A stretch of 43,493 nucleotides of DNA from contig JALOBM010000015.1 in assembly GCA_023228285.1 (NCBI GenBank), positions 1 through 43,493 of the forward strand, written 5' to 3'. The position numbers and the translations under genes were made by a program. Of this stretch, positions 42,991 through 43,493 are shown one piece after another; the stretch's first letter is position 1; every line of letters starts with the position of its first letter. The DNA comes from Candidatus Cloacimonadota bacterium. GTDB lineage: Bacteria > Cloacimonadota > Cloacimonadia > Cloacimonadales > Cloacimonadaceae. The notes under the pieces were generated by a model, which did no database searches, was not told the origin of the DNA, and worked only from the letters and a program-made list of their open reading frames with translations.

Positions 42991-43493
42991 AAAGCAAGCT
43001 TAACATACTCGTTGTAATTGCCCTGTTATTGAGTGTTGGTTTCCTCTTTGCACAGGAAGCTACCGAAGCAGTACCCGAAACCGCAGCAGCATCCGGTAGC
43101 GGCGTAAACCTGATTGAAGTTTACAGCACCAGCGGATTTTGGGCTCACCTCATCCTGATCAATTTACTGATTGGTTTGACTTTGGCGGTCATGCGCTACG
43201 TTAAACTGTATGTACGAGAGAAGATTGATGCCGAGAAATTCTTCTTCAAACTGAAGAACTTCGTGAAAAACGATCAAATTGACGAAGCAACAAAGATTGC
43301 TGACCAATTCAAGGGCACCACAATGGGCTTCATTTTCTGGAGTGGATTGTCTGTTTTCAAAGATGTTCGTAAAACCGGCAAGAAGGGCGAAGAAGCCCGC
43401 ATCGCTGTTCAAAACGCATTTGATGAAGCTGTGTTGCAGAAAGTACACCTACTGGATGGCGGATTATTCTGGTTTGATACTCTGGCCCAAATC
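42987..43493 (+). CDS. MotA/TolQ/ExbB-type proton channel protein (partial, runs off the window)
   Basis: The frame starts at the ATG at 42987 (TAAGGAG upstream, ATGA overlap with the previous gene) and is open to the window end, giving 169 residues. A signal-peptide-like segment (MKSKLNILVVIALLLSVGFLFAQ) is followed by an Ala/Thr/Glu-rich linker, a transmembrane helix (WAHLILINLLIGLTLAVMRYVKLYV), and a cytoplasmic helical region with ARIAVQNAFDEAVLQKVHLLDGGLFWFDTLAQI. This is the sequence that leads into the second helix pair of ExbB/TolQ proteins. These proteins pair with ExbD/TolR, expected just downstream, and use the proton gradient to drive envelope work. An N-terminal signal peptide plus linker is unusual for classical TolQ but is known in ExbB variants. 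Confidence 0.85.
   Translation, partial: MKSKLNILVVIALLLSVGFLFAQEATEAVPETAAASGSGVNLIEVYSTSGFWAHLILINLLIGLTLAVMRYVKLYVREKIDAEKFFFKLKNFVKNDQIDEATKIADQFKGTTMGFIFWSGLSVFKDVRKTGKKGEEARIAVQNAFDEAVLQKVHLLDGGLFWFDTLAQI

Overview
The window looks like chromosomal DNA of moderate G+C from a Gram-negative bacterium of the FCB superphylum. My best guess is a Candidatus Cloacimonadota (WWE1)-type lineage. The reasons are three secreted proteins with C-terminal type IX-like (Por/FlgD-like) sorting domains, a tandem pair of GWxTD-domain proteins, a YjbH-like beta-barrel protein, an UpxY-like NusG paralogue ahead of UDP-sugar genes, many small lipoproteins, and the synteny rpsO-pnp. The taxonomic call is inference; no rRNA gene is present.

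Layout. 1-3.3 kb: the end of an unknown gene, a 600-bp non-coding stretch, a DUF5683-like and a CAP/SCP secreted protein, exodeoxyribonuclease III on the minus strand, and a complete tmRNA gene with a strong promoter (tag ANDNLLLAA). 3.5-5.4 kb: a sorting-domain exported protein and a repeat-rich 600-bp intergenic region. 5.4-12.5 kb: a plus-strand block of rpsO, pnp, ahcY, a NusG paralogue, an NDP-sugar epimerase and UDP-glucose dehydrogenase; the last three overlap by 4 bp each. 12.7-17.8 kb: a minus-strand operon gyrB-gyrA-lipoprotein. 18.2-18.6 kb: a transposase remnant whose ribosome binding site is buried in a hairpin. 18.6-23.0 kb: a divergent pair, an M28-type peptidase with fibronectin-like and sorting domains, and a PDZ protein with a barrel-like C-terminus; each has a sigma-54-like -24/-12 promoter. 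23.5-27.6 kb: a translationally coupled lipoprotein plus sorting-domain protein. 27.6-29 kb: a four-helix membrane protein and a small NTF2-like lipoprotein, divergently transcribed. 29.2-35.1 kb: dnaE followed by two overlapping GWxTD genes. 35.1-36.7 kb: a YraN-family gene and a YjbH-like outer-membrane protein. 36.9 kb to the end: an operon of a giant 1944-residue TPR-rich exported protein, a 97-residue exported protein and the start of an ExbB/TolQ-type proton-channel protein. This operon looks like an energised cell-envelope machine.

The intergenic DNA is the less ordinary part. I find two dispersed repeat families: an 82-nt palindrome-centred family with three ungapped copies, and a 98-bp family with two copies. 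In one place a member of the first family appears to have inserted into a member of the second, leaving a GATTCA duplication. There is also a 22-bp repeat in inverted orientation. Many genes have readable TTGACA-type promoters with 16-17 bp spacers, and several have clear stem-loop/U-run terminators.

No CRISPR array, rRNA gene, tRNA gene, phage or complete insertion sequence was found.
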